Notes: generated from the letters alone by a model not told the origin. DNA of 64,000 nt from Paenibacillus andongensis (GCF_025369935.1 NZ_CP104467.1:2239001-2303000), one strand, 5' to 3'; positions 9,354 to 19,017 are shown, counted from the first letter of the stretch. Made by a program: numbers and translations.

Positions 9354-11897
9354 ATGAAGAGTGAGTTGAATAATATGATCGGTACTTGGCATTTTCTGCA
9401 TCAAACCGCACAATCCACGATTAAAATGAAATTTGACATTGAGAAACAAGAAGAATCCTATCGGTTATCCATTGTCTTGGAGCCATTTCCATTCCCAATC
9501 AGCATTCACACATTAAAGGTTGAAGGAAATGTTCTTTCGGCCAAGGGTGAGACGTCTTTTATTCCGGATGAACAGGTTGAGCTTGAATTGATATTTGAAG
9601 GGCGGGAGTTCGATGGCAAGATCAAATTACCTTATCAGGATGTGTTTCTTGTGAAAGGTGCGCAAGGACCTGGTCCGACACTCGAAGATATCCTTATCTC
9701 CGAAATAGTCCATTATCGAAAACAGGATGTGAAGCAGAGGGATAGTGAAGATATCCGTCTAGCTGTAGAAGCTCTTCTCAGCAAGATGTCGATTACAGAT
9801 AAAATTGGCCAAATGAGTCAGTGTATGTCTACCAATATCTCACTTGGAACAGATGTTGCATCTGAGTCTCCGGAGAAATTAATTGCAGAAGGTCGAGCGG
9901 GTTCAGTGCTTGCCGCTATAAATAGCTACCGCGTGTTCGAACTGCAGAAAATCGCAGTAGAACAATCCCCGCATGGTATTCCATTGCTCTTTAACTTTGA
10001 CGTCATTCACGGCTTTCAGACGGTTTTTCCTGTACCCCTTGCTTGGTCATGCAGTTGGGATTTGGAATCCATCCAAGACGCTTGCGCAATAGCCGCGAAA
10101 GAAGCTACTGCCAGCGGTAATACGTATAATCACGGCCCAATGGTTGATGTGACGAGGGATCCGCGATGGGGCCGCGTCGTGGAAGGCGCAGGTGAGGATC
10201 CTTACTTGGGAAGTCTTATTGCCAAAGCACAAGTCGAAGGCTATCAAGGGAACCGTTTAGATGATCCAGAGACACTTATTGCTTGTTTAAAGCATTTCAT
10301 CGCATACGGAGCTGCTGAGGCAGGGAGAGATTATAATACGGTAGATATCTCGGAAGGCACCTTGCGCAACGTTTATTTGCCGCCGTTCCAAGCGGGAATT
10401 AAAGCCGGCGCTGGTTCGGTAATGAATTCGTTCAATACTTACCAAGGAGTTCCGGTGGCAGCAAGCCGCTACCTCCTCAACGATTTGTTGCGAACAGAGC
10501 TAGGCTTTGACGGAGTTCTCATTTCCGACTATGGTTCCATTGATGAAATCGTAGCGCACGGGAATGCAAGAGACAGTAAAGAAGCGGCAAAGAAAGCCCT
10601 TGATGCAACGATGGATATTGAAATGGTGACCCGTTCTTATGATCATTTGCATGAATTAATTCAGCAAGGTCTCGTTACGGAAGAACAACTGAATGAAGCG
10701 GTGAAGCGTATCCTGACATTGAAGTATAAGATCGGCATTATGGACGACCCATTCCGTTACGTACGGCCAGAGATGGAGAAGGAGTACCACTTTCATCCAA
10801 ATCATTTAGCAGCAAGTCGGAGTCTCGCACAGAAATCCATCGTTTTATTAAAAAATAACGGTGTACTTCCGATTGCAAACAAGGAGAGGAAGATAGCAGT
10901 AATCGGTCCCTTCGGTGATAGCAAGGATCTGCTCGGGCCTTGGCAGTGGTCCAGATATGCGAATGAAACCGTTACGCTCCGGCAAGGGGTGGAAGAACAA
11001 GGTTTATCTGCGTCACAGCTATTGCTCGAAGAAGGCTGCAAGGTTGAAGAGGCGATTGTTGGGGGACTGGAGCGTGCGGTATCCGCGGCCGAACAAGCGG
11101 ACATCGTCATTCTTGCCCTCGGAGAGAACAGTGAAATGTCTGGCGAGGCGGCTTCCCGCATGGACATTACGCTGCCGAAGGTACAACAGGAGCTTGCGGA
11201 GGCCATTGTTCGTGTTGGCAAACCAACAGTGCTGGTGTTGACGAATGGCAGGCCGCTTGTGCTAGATTGGTTCGAGCGCAATGTCGATGCCATCGTAGAG
11301 ACATGGTTCCTTGGATCTCAAGCAGGGCATGCCATTGCCGACGTGCTCTTCGGCAATCACAATCCATCCGGCAAGCTGACGATGAGCTTCCCCGCTCAAG
11401 TCGGTCAAGTGCCCGTCTATTACAATCACTTTAACACCGGAAGACCTGTAACGGAAAGCAATAAGCATCTGAAATTCTTTTCGAGATATATTGATGGTTC
11501 CAATGATCCTTTGTATCCGTTCGGTTACGGACTGAGTTATACGACCTTCGAGTATTCGAATATTCGATTATCCCAAACAAAGATGACTTCTTCAGAGATG
11601 ATCATCGCTAGTGTAACGGTGACCAACACAGGAGCCCAACAGGGAGAGGAGAACGTTCAGCTGTATATTCAGGACCTTTACGGCAGCGTTGTCCGTCCAG
11701 CCAAAGAGCTTAAGGGATTCAAAAAGGTAACATTAACTGCAGGCGAAGCACAAGAGATCAGTTTCAACATATCAGAAGAGGATTTGGCTTATTGGAATTC
11801 GGATATGAAATATGAAGCTGAGGCTGGGGACTTTAAAGTTTATATCGGTTCAAGTTCCCGCGATGTGAAAGAAGCGTCATTCGAGCTTGTGCTGTAA
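9354..11897 (+). CDS. GH3 beta-glycosidase with unusual N-terminal domain (copy A)
   Basis: About 847 residues from the ATG at 9354 (a second ATG at 9375 matches the paralogue better; the open frame runs to 9270). Residues about 8-110 form a beta-rich, GxW-starting module resembling a lipocalin/calycin fold. The GH3 N domain follows, with LKHFIAYG near 312 and the nucleophile Asp of ISDYG near 392, then the GH3 C domain (KSIVLLKNNGVLPI) and a C-terminal FN3-like domain (GYGLSYTTFEYS, WNSDMKYEAEAG). There is no signal peptide, so it acts on imported glycosides in the cytoplasm. The gene at 15370 is a close paralogue along its full length. Which linkage or aglycone it prefers cannot be told. 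Confidence 0.92.
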   Translation: MKSELNNMIGTWHFLHQTAQSTIKMKFDIEKQEESYRLSIVLEPFPFPISIHTLKVEGNVLSAKGETSFIPDEQVELELIFEGREFDGKIKLPYQDVFLVKGAQGPGPTLEDILISEIVHYRKQDVKQRDSEDIRLAVEALLSKMSITDKIGQMSQCMSTNISLGTDVASESPEKLIAEGRAGSVLAAINSYRVFELQKIAVEQSPHGIPLLFNFDVIHGFQTVFPVPLAWSCSWDLESIQDACAIAAKEATASGNTYNHGPMVDVTRDPRWGRVVEGAGEDPYLGSLIAKAQVEGYQGNRLDDPETLIACLKHFIAYGAAEAGRDYNTVDISEGTLRNVYLPPFQAGIKAGAGSVMNSFNTYQGVPVAASRYLLNDLLRTELGFDGVLISDYGSIDEIVAHGNARDSKEAAKKALDATMDIEMVTRSYDHLHELIQQGLVTEEQLNEAVKRILTLKYKIGIMDDPFRYVRPEMEKEYHFHPNHLAASRSLAQKSIVLLKNNGVLPIANKERKIAVIGPFGDSKDLLGPWQWSRYANETVTLRQGVEEQGLSASQLLLEEGCKVEEAIVGGLERAVSAAEQADIVILALGENSEMSGEAASRMDITLPKVQQELAEAIVRVGKPTVLVLTNGRPLVLDWFERNVDAIVETWFLGSQAGHAIADVLFGNHNPSGKLTMSFPAQVGQVPVYYNHFNTGRPVTESNKHLKFFSRYIDGSNDPLYPFGYGLSYTTFEYSNIRLSQTKMTSSEMIIASVTVTNTGAQQGEENVQLYIQDLYGSVVRPAKELKGFKKVTLTAGEAQEISFNISEEDLAYWNSDMKYEAEAGDFKVYIGSSSRDVKEASFELVL

Positions 11898-12025
11898 ATG
11901 TATTCAAAGTAGACATTAGCGTCCTTGAAGGCATCCAAGCGGAAGTCAGGCTGCCTGATGGTTCTGAACAAATTATGAACGGCGAGGGAACGTTCAGCTG
12001 TTTCGTTACAAGCAATGATGAATAG
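11897..12025 (+). pseudogene. C-terminal scrap of an alpha-L-rhamnosidase-like gene
   Basis: A start-less open frame of 42 codons lies between two GH3 genes and reads VDISVLEGIQAEVRLPDG then SEQIMNGEGTFSC. The pattern AEVRLPDGS...GxGxFxC is typical of the last beta-sandwich of GH78 alpha-L-rhamnosidases. The rest of the gene is missing, so it is a deletion remnant. Its stop lies just before the AGGAGGAAG site of the next gene. Confidence 0.55.
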
Positions 12026-12036
12026 GAGGAAGAACA

Positions 12037-14511
12037 ATGAGCTACAAAGATGCAAGTTTGTCTATTGAAGCGAGAGTCACAGATTTAATGGAAAGAATGA
12101 CGTTGAAGGAGAAAGTAGCCCAGTTAACTTGTGCAAATTCATATGGTGGAGAGTCCGTTTATGAAACCCGAGCCGAAAAATTAAAAGATGGAATTGGGAC
12201 AATAAGTTATTTAAATGATTCTCTCACAGGTGATAATAAAAAGGATAAGGAAACGATAAAAAGCATACAAAAATTTCTTGTTGATGAAACGAGATTAGGC
12301 ATTCCGGCGCTCTTTCATAGTGAAGGAATAGGGGGGGCGCAGATCCCCGGTGCGACTACCTTTCCACAGTCTCTTAATCTTGCTTCGACCTGGGAGCCGG
12401 ATTTAGCCCGAAAAATGGGCGAGGTGGTCAAAAAACAACTAAGGGCATATGGATTCAAGGCCGTACATTCCCCGCTATTCGATTTGGGGCGTGACCCAAG
12501 GTTCGGAAGAATTGGAGAAACTTACGGGGAAGACCCTTATTTAGTTGCACAAACGGGCGTGGCTTTTGTCAAAGGTATGCAAGGTGATAATGAAGTAATG
12601 GCTACCGCCAAACACTTTGTCGGTTATGGAAATGCCGAAGGGGGAAGAGGCGGCGGAGAACAGCAGATAGCCGAGAGAAAATTGTTGGATAGTTATTGCT
12701 TCCCCTTTGAAGCTGCCATTCATGAGGCGAACGTGAAAGCGATCATGAATAGTTATGGTATTCTAAATGACGAGGCTGTATCTACGTCCAAATGGCTTCT
12801 TACAGACATTTTAAGAAATAAGTTAGGATTTAATGGGCTGGTTGTAGCGGATTATGGAAGTATCACGCATGCAAAATTACGTTATAGAGTAGCAGAAGAT
12901 GCTAAAGAAGCAGCCATTCTTGCTCTCAAAGCTGGAATGGATGTAGAACAACCTGGGAACCAATGCTATCAGCATCTGGTGGAAGCTGTTGAGTCAGGCG
13001 AAATCGAAGAAGCATTAATTGACATCTCCCTAAGACGTGTTCTTGAGACCAAATTCACATTAGGACTATTCGAGAATCCCTATGAATATGGCGATTTCTT
13101 CTATGAAATCGAAAAGTCGGAGAATGCGAAATTATCATGTGAGATTGCCGAGAAATCAATGGTATTGGTAAAAAACGAGGACGCTATGTTGCCGCTCAAA
13201 AAGAACCTGAAAGTAGCGCTAATCGGCCCTGCATCAGACACCAAAACCAACTTCTTTGGAGGATATTCTTCCGTTGGATCCGCTAGCACAAGAAGCAGTG
13301 ATTTCGATAAATCTGAAGAAGACAGCTTCCTAAGATTAATTTATACAGGGACCATTACCGACAATAAAGAGTCATTAAAATCGATTGGCATTGAATTTGA
13401 CGATCAGCCAACCCCTGAACAAAGAGAAATTATCATGAATATGATCAGGGAGAATTTAGCTTCTGATGCTTCCTCGAAGAGAGTCTATAAAACGAATGAA
13501 GAATTTGTTCAAATGTTTTATCCGAATTGTAAATCTGTCAAAGATGCTCTGGAAGAGGACTTTGGGAAAGATTACGTACTGCACGCCAAAGGCTGCAATA
13601 TTTCAAAGGCTATAGATGGAGGAATTGAAGCAGTAAAAGCTGCGGTACAACAGGCGGATATTGTCATTGCCGTATTGGGCGGCAAAGAAAGCATGATAGA
13701 TCCTGAAGCTACTTGCGGTGAAAACAAAGATAACATCAACATTGGTCTTGAAAAAGCTCAATTGGAAATGATGGAAGAAGTATTTAAGCTGAATAAGCCT
13801 GTTATTTCAATTGTAATAGACGGTCGGCCATTAGCTACGCCTAGTGTAAGCGAAAATAGTAAAGCGGTCTTATACTCATGGCTTCCGGCTCAGTCTGGAG
13901 CAGAAGCCATTGTGAATATCCTTACAGGAAAGATGAATCCTAGCGGAAAGCTGCCGGTGACCATACTCAAAGAAGCAGGTCAGATTCCAATGTATAACAG
14001 CAAATTGCCGCTCTATGTTGAAATTAATGAATGGGCTGAATATATTGATAACAGCAAGAATACACCGTTATATCCATTCGGACATGGATTAAGTTATACG
14101 CAATTCGAATACAGCGACTTGGAACACGACAGCAAGGTTCAGGTAAACGGAGAATTGAACCTAACATTTCAGCTGAGAAATGCGGGACAGGTGGCCGGGG
14201 ATGAGGTTGTTCAGGTTTATATCCGGGATAGAGTGAGCAGTGTTGCAAGACCTGTGAAGCAACTGGTTGGATTTGCTCGGGTTAACTTGGATGTTAATGA
14301 AACAAAGAAGGTTGCGTTCAAGGTGAACATGAAACAGTTGGCATTTCATGATTTGAATATGGATCAAGTTGTGGAACCGGGGAAGATGGAAGTATTTATA
14401 GGTGCTTCATCTCAGGACATTCGATTAAAAGGTTCATTTGAGATTATAGGTGAAAAACTTATTGTTGAACGTAAGGCATTTTCGTCGAAGGTAACGATTA
14501 CTGAACTGTAA
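12037..14511 (+). CDS. GH3 beta-glycosidase with C-domain insertion (copy B)
   Basis: 824 residues, ATG with AGGAGGAAG 5 nt upstream. The GH3 barrel starts at once (LMERMTLKEKVAQL), with AKHFVGYG near 191 and the nucleophile Asp of VADYG near 271. The GH3 C domain (VLVKNEDAMLPL) is interrupted at about residues 410-515 by a charged segment (SDFDKSEEDSFLRL, FVQMFYPNCKSVKD) not found in the A or C enzymes here. An FN3-like domain ends the protein (GHGLSYTQFEYS, FHDLNMDQVVEPG). No signal peptide, so cytoplasmic. The gene at 23927 is a close paralogue with the same insertion. Confidence 0.92.
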   Translation: MSYKDASLSIEARVTDLMERMTLKEKVAQLTCANSYGGESVYETRAEKLKDGIGTISYLNDSLTGDNKKDKETIKSIQKFLVDETRLGIPALFHSEGIGGAQIPGATTFPQSLNLASTWEPDLARKMGEVVKKQLRAYGFKAVHSPLFDLGRDPRFGRIGETYGEDPYLVAQTGVAFVKGMQGDNEVMATAKHFVGYGNAEGGRGGGEQQIAERKLLDSYCFPFEAAIHEANVKAIMNSYGILNDEAVSTSKWLLTDILRNKLGFNGLVVADYGSITHAKLRYRVAEDAKEAAILALKAGMDVEQPGNQCYQHLVEAVESGEIEEALIDISLRRVLETKFTLGLFENPYEYGDFFYEIEKSENAKLSCEIAEKSMVLVKNEDAMLPLKKNLKVALIGPASDTKTNFFGGYSSVGSASTRSSDFDKSEEDSFLRLIYTGTITDNKESLKSIGIEFDDQPTPEQREIIMNMIRENLASDASSKRVYKTNEEFVQMFYPNCKSVKDALEEDFGKDYVLHAKGCNISKAIDGGIEAVKAAVQQADIVIAVLGGKESMIDPEATCGENKDNINIGLEKAQLEMMEEVFKLNKPVISIVIDGRPLATPSVSENSKAVLYSWLPAQSGAEAIVNILTGKMNPSGKLPVTILKEAGQIPMYNSKLPLYVEINEWAEYIDNSKNTPLYPFGHGLSYTQFEYSDLEHDSKVQVNGELNLTFQLRNAGQVAGDEVVQVYIRDRVSSVARPVKQLVGFARVNLDVNETKKVAFKVNMKQLAFHDLNMDQVVEPGKMEVFIGASSQDIRLKGSFEIIGEKLIVERKAFSSKVTITEL

Positions 14512-14559
14512 AAATTGAACGACAGGGCAACGTATTTGGCGGATAGATATGCAGGCGCG

Positions 14560-14694
14560 CGAATCTCGATCGGTACAATTGGTTTAATTAAAGTGATAGA
14601 AAGCTTCCAGACCGGCAATGGCTCGAAGCGGGCTGTAAGAGCGGACGCAACGGGAGACCGCGAAGGAGCTCGGCATCTCACGGAGTTACGTAAG
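14560..14694 (+). pseudogene. sigK remnant with region 2 fused to region 4
   Basis: The first part reads [15 protein letters not shown], the sigma region 2 core of sporulation SigK. After a frame change near 14640 it reads [18 protein letters not shown], the SigK region 4 helix-turn-helix. The middle (about 70-80 residues in a normal SigK) and both ends are gone. The same two blocks occur intact and correctly spaced in the sigK-like gene at 53304. The remnant cannot encode a working sigma factor. Confidence 0.75.
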
Positions 14695-14696
14695 CC

Positions 14697-14962
14697 CTAC
14701 TCATCAGGCCGTACGACCAGGCCACGGCAGGCACCCGGGTCTCGTACTCGTTCGACGATGAGACCCGCGTCCTAACGTACCTCTACCAGTCTTCAGGTGA
14801 TCAATCTCTGCAAAGATAATTGTCGTACCCGCCTACTATGCGCCCGGCAGATACACAGTTTCTGTTACGAACGGACGAGTCGTGTCGTCACCGGGTGCGA
14901 TGTACCTCAAGGTTCTACCGACCTCGAGTGGGCAGGTTTCTGTCACCGTCACGCCCTCGTAG
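14697..14962 (+). pseudogene. C-terminal remnant of a GH5 endoglycoceramidase-like enzyme
   Basis: Directly after the sigK remnant, one frame reads LIRPYDQATAGTRVSYSFDD then ETRVLTYLYQS. After a frameshift near 14810 another frame reads IIVVPAYYAPGRYTVSVTNG and SSPGAMYL to a stop at 14962. RPYxxATAGTxxSYSFD plus a final beta-sandwich ending in VSVTVTP is the usual tail of GH5 endoglycosylceramidase-like proteins. The stretch is visibly richer in G and C than its neighbours, which may indicate foreign origin. The catalytic barrel is absent. Confidence 0.65.
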
Positions 14963-15137
14963 AACGACGTTGGCTGCTCAGAGGCATTCGACGTCGGTCT
15001 TCATGACCTCTTGAAGACCGGCGCCCGCTTCTCGGGGCCTCGTGTGTTGCGGCAGAACAGGTAGGCGAGCACAGCACCTTGGCTTAAGTCCGCCCGGCTG
15101 CTAAGTCGGGCAGGCTAGGAATAATAACGTGTACTAG

Positions 15138-15164
15138 GACTGCCGTCTGTTTGGCAGTCTTTTT
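15138..15164 (+). terminator. Rho-independent terminator
   Basis: GACTGCC and GGCAGTC form a 7-bp stem with an 8-nt loop followed by six T. It would end any transcript running out of the GH3 copy B / sigK / GH5 remnant region. Confidence 0.8.
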
Positions 15165-15361
15165 GGATTAACGATTCCTCTATTGACTCTACTTCTGTAC
15201 AACGAGTGGAAACTGTTGTGGGAGACGAACTCATCAACTATATAGCAAAGTTAAGATTCAATTATCCGACCTTTAGATCGAGCTATATATCGAGCAATTG
15301 GATTCCTATAAACTTGAATAAGAAAGTTGAAATGGGGCCCGAGCGTCAATTTCACATATAG
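15165..15361 (+). other. Start-less open frame, unrecognised, possible gene tail
   Basis: About 65 codons are open up to a TAG at 15359, including VETVVGDELINYIAKLRFNY and SSNWIPINLNKKVEMGPERQ. The composition looks protein-like, but there is no start codon with a ribosome-binding site and no family I recognise. Given the many truncated genes nearby it may be the last part of a lost gene, or chance. The final codons sit right before GAAAGG, the site for the next GH3 gene. Confidence 0.3.
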
Positions 15362-15369
15362 AAAGGCAG

Positions 15370-17895
15370 ATGATTAGAATGATCGGCACTTGGCATTTCC
15401 TGCATCAAACACCAGAATCCACTCTCAAAATGCAGTTCGTCATCGAAAAAAAAGAAACCTATGCATTATCCGTTCTAGTGGAGCCGTTTCCGTTTCCTAT
15501 TGGGATCAACATGTTGACGATTGAAGGGAATGTGCTGCAGGCTAGAGGATCATCCCATTTTGTACCCGATGAACCAATTGAATTTGATTTAACTTTCGAC
15601 GACCAGGAATTCCACGGCAGAGTTAAGCTGCCATACTCGGAAGCATTCTTCGTGAAAGGCGCTCAAGGACCTGGCCCATCCCTCGAAGATACGCTCATTG
15701 CTGAGCTGGCTCCTTACAGGAAGCACGAGGTGAAGCAGCGTGACGATGAAGAGATCCGACAAGCCGTAGAAGCTCTGATCGGCAAGATGTCGATCACCGA
15801 TAAAATCGGTCAAATGAGTCAGTGTATGTCTACGAACCTCTCCCTTGGAGCAGACGTTGCGTCTGAGCCGCCTGAGAAGCTGGTTGCGGAAGGCAGGGTA
15901 GGCTCGATTCTGTCGGCCATTACCAGCCGCCGTGTGTTCGAACTGCAGAAAATCGCCGTAGAACAATCCCCGCACGGCATTCCCTTATTATTTAATTTTG
16001 ACGTTATACACGGGTTTCAGTCTATTTTTCCTGTGCCGCTTGCTTGGTCCTGCAGCTGGGATGTCGCAGCTATCAAAGAAGCTTGCGCGATTGCCGCGAA
16101 AGAAGCTAGTGCCTCCGGTATTACTTATAACCATGGCCCGATGGTGGATATTACGAGGGATCCGCGGTGGGGACGCATTGTAGAAGGTGCGGGAGAAGAT
16201 TCGTATTTGGGAAGCTTGATAGCCAAAGCTCAAGTAGAAGGCTATCAGGGGGACAGCGTATTTAATCCGGAAACGCTCATTGCTTGTTTGAAGCATTTCG
16301 TCGCATACGGAGCTGCGGAAGCAGGCCGGGATTACAATACCGTTGATATTTCGGAAGGCACGCTCCGCAATGTTTATTTGCCGCCGTTCCAGGCGGGAAT
16401 CGAAGCCGGCGCAGGTTCGGTCATGAATTCCTTTAATATTTATCAAGGAGTTCCGGTGGCTGGAAGCCGTTACCTCCTTAACGATTTGCTGCGAAGAGAG
16501 CTGGGCTTTGACGGGGTCTTGATATCCGATTACGGTGCCATTGATGAAATCGTCGCTCATGGGAATGCGAAAGATAGCAAAGAAGCGGCGAAAAAAGCCC
16601 TCGATGCCACGCTTGATATTGAAATGGTGACCCGGTCTTACGACCATCTGCATGAATTAATCGAACAAGGTCTCGTTTCGGAAGAACAAGTAAATGAAGC
16701 AGTACGACGTATCCTGACATTGAAATATAAAATCGGTATTATGGACGATCCGTTCCGTTACGTTCGTCCGGAGAAAGAGAAGGAGTACCACTTCCATCCG
16801 GCGCATTTGGAGGCAAGCCGGAGTTTGGCGAGGAAGTCGATCGTCATGCTGAAAAATAACGGCGTTCTCCCGTTGGCCAACAAGGAACGGAAGCTGGCGG
16901 TGATCGGACCTTTCGGCGATAGCAAAGACTTGCTCGGACCTTGGCAGTGGTCCCGTTATGCGAAAGAAACCGTTACGCTGCGGCAAGGGATTGATGAGCA
17001 AGGAATACCGACAGCGCATCTCATGTTCGAAGAAGGCTGCAAGGTTGAAGAAGCGATTGAAGGAGGCCTGCAGAGGGCTCTTGCGGCGGCGGAACAGGCG
17101 GACATCGTCATTCTTGCGCTCGGAGAAAGCAGTGAAATGTCAGGTGAGGCGGCATCCCGCATGGACATTCATTTGCCGAAGGTGCAGCAAGAACTGGCGG
17201 AGGCCATTGTTAAGTTAGGCAAACCGACCGTTCTAGTTCTGACAAATGGTCGGCCTCTTATACTGGATTGGTTTGAACGGCATGTCGATGCCATCGTAGA
17301 GACGTGGTTTCTGGGTTCCCAAGCCGGGCATGCAATAGCCGATGTCCTGTTCGGCAGCTATAATCCATCCGGCAAGCTGACGATGAGCTTCCCCGCTCAG
17401 ATAGGTCAAGTACCGGTATACTACAACCATTTCAACACGGGGAGACCTGTCACGGAAAGGAATAAGGGTCAGAAATTTTTCTCGAGATATATAGACGGCG
17501 GCAATGAGCCTCTATATCCTTTCGGATACGGTCTGAGCTATTCGACTTTCGAGTATTCGGATATACGATTGTCCCGATCGCGGATGACACCTTTGGAAAC
17601 GATTGTCGCCAGCGTCACGGTTACCAATACCGGGACGGTTGCGGGAGAGGAAACCGTCCAAATGTACATCCAGGACCTTTGCGGCAGCGTGGTCCGTCCG
17701 GTGAAAGAGCTGAAAGGGTTTAAAAAGGTTGCATTAGCCGAAGGCGAAGCGCAAGAAATCCGCTTCAGTATTACCGAAGCGGATTTGGCTTATTGGAACG
17801 CGGATATGAGGCACGGTGCAGAACCGGGTGAGTTCAAGGTGTTTATCGGATCGAGTTCCCACGATGTGAAAGAAGCGGCATTCGAGCTTCTATAA
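15370..17895 (+). CDS. GH3 beta-glycosidase with unusual N-terminal domain (copy A')
   Basis: 841 residues, ATG preceded by GAAAGGCAG; the protein opens MIRMIGTWHFLHQTPEST. It has the same layout as the enzyme at 9354: calycin-like N-terminal module (about 1-105), GH3 N domain with LKHFVAYG near 307 and the nucleophile Asp of ISDYG near 388, GH3 C domain (KSIVMLKNNGVLPL), and FN3-like end. It is nearly collinear with copy A, with most residues identical, so it is a recent duplicate. No signal peptide. It is followed after about 75 nt by a broken GH2 gene on the same strand. Confidence 0.92.
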   Translation: MIRMIGTWHFLHQTPESTLKMQFVIEKKETYALSVLVEPFPFPIGINMLTIEGNVLQARGSSHFVPDEPIEFDLTFDDQEFHGRVKLPYSEAFFVKGAQGPGPSLEDTLIAELAPYRKHEVKQRDDEEIRQAVEALIGKMSITDKIGQMSQCMSTNLSLGADVASEPPEKLVAEGRVGSILSAITSRRVFELQKIAVEQSPHGIPLLFNFDVIHGFQSIFPVPLAWSCSWDVAAIKEACAIAAKEASASGITYNHGPMVDITRDPRWGRIVEGAGEDSYLGSLIAKAQVEGYQGDSVFNPETLIACLKHFVAYGAAEAGRDYNTVDISEGTLRNVYLPPFQAGIEAGAGSVMNSFNIYQGVPVAGSRYLLNDLLRRELGFDGVLISDYGAIDEIVAHGNAKDSKEAAKKALDATLDIEMVTRSYDHLHELIEQGLVSEEQVNEAVRRILTLKYKIGIMDDPFRYVRPEKEKEYHFHPAHLEASRSLARKSIVMLKNNGVLPLANKERKLAVIGPFGDSKDLLGPWQWSRYAKETVTLRQGIDEQGIPTAHLMFEEGCKVEEAIEGGLQRALAAAEQADIVILALGESSEMSGEAASRMDIHLPKVQQELAEAIVKLGKPTVLVLTNGRPLILDWFERHVDAIVETWFLGSQAGHAIADVLFGSYNPSGKLTMSFPAQIGQVPVYYNHFNTGRPVTERNKGQKFFSRYIDGGNEPLYPFGYGLSYSTFEYSDIRLSRSRMTPLETIVASVTVTNTGTVAGEETVQMYIQDLCGSVVRPVKELKGFKKVALAEGEAQEIRFSITEADLAYWNADMRHGAEPGEFKVFIGSSSHDVKEAAFELL

Positions 17896-17970
17896 TATCT
17901 TGAGCCTAGTATTCAGTAGGGACTGGTACGAGTTACCAAATTTTACGAAATAGTGAAGGAGACGAATTCT

Positions 17971-18944
17971 TTGATTAGAACTTCCTTTAATGCCGACTGG
18001 ACGGTTGGCCCGAGAACGAGCTATTTCTCGGAGCTGGCACCGGGCAAGAAACCTCCGAAACCGGTTACGTTGCCGCATGATTCCATGTGGGAACAGCCAT
18101 CTGATCAGCGATTTTACCTGGACAGGCTGGGATTACCTGGGGGAAGCGGGCGTCGGAAGAGTCCATTACGATCTGGAAGGACCCTCGTTCTATATTCAAA
18201 TTACGTATCCTTGGCTAACGGCCTGGGTCGGTGACAATGATATCATCGGCAATAGGAAGCCGGTATCGTATTACCGCGAAATCGTATTCGGTCTCCGCAA
18301 GATGCCTTATATTGCTGTTCAGCGTCCCGAGCCTTATTCCCGAAAAGCCACGCTATCGAGTTGGGGCTGGAGCGATTCCATCTCCAGCTGGTCTTGGAAG
18401 GGACACGAGGGTCAACCGATCAAAGTGAAAGTATATGCCGATGCGGAAGAAGTCGAGCTGTTGGTGAATGGAAAATCGGTAGGGAAAGCTGTGGCAGGAG
18501 AAGCGAACCGTTTCAAAGCGGAGTTCGATACGGTCTACGAGGCGGGAGAAGTTACGGCGGTGGCTTACGTTGGGGGAAGAATCCGGCCGGATGAAACTCC
18601 GTTCGGCAAGCGGTGCCGTTGTACTGAAAGCAAATGCCGACCGGATGAACATTGTCGCATCGGACATCGATCTGGCCTTCGTGATGATCAGCTTGGTGGA
18701 CGAGCAAGGGAATCTGTACAACACCGCCGACCGGAAGGTTGCGGTCAAGGTTGAGGGACCAGGCTTGCTGCAGGGATTGGGAAGCGCTAAGCCCGATTCC
18801 GAGGAACCATTTTTCGATGATGAGCATACCACCTTTGACGGGAAAGCATTGGCGGTTGTGCGTCCAACCGGTGCGGGGATGATCGCCGTGACGGTTACGG
18901 CGGATGGCTGCACCAATCAGACCGTGTCTATCCGCGCGCATTGA
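17971..18944 (+). pseudogene. GH2 beta-galactosidase, internally deleted and frameshifted
   Basis: From TTG 17971 (GAAGGAGAC upstream) the first 40 residues are a GH2 N-terminus (IRTSFNADWTVG, VTLPHDSMW). Near 18105 the frame jumps to FTWTGWDYLGEAG, from the far side of the catalytic barrel, so roughly 500 residues including the acid/base and nucleophile glutamates are missing. The C-terminal part (KVKVYADAEEVELLVNGKS, a DUF4982-like domain) then shifts frame in a run of five G near 18572 and continues with a GH2_C5-like domain (DLAFVMISLVDEQGNLYN) to 18944. It cannot be catalytic. Confidence 0.85.
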
Positions 18945-19017
18945 ATTTCGGAGCGAATCCTATGAACAATTTGCAGGAAGAGCTACAAACAAATTATCAA
19001 ATGGAGGGTGAAAGTTG

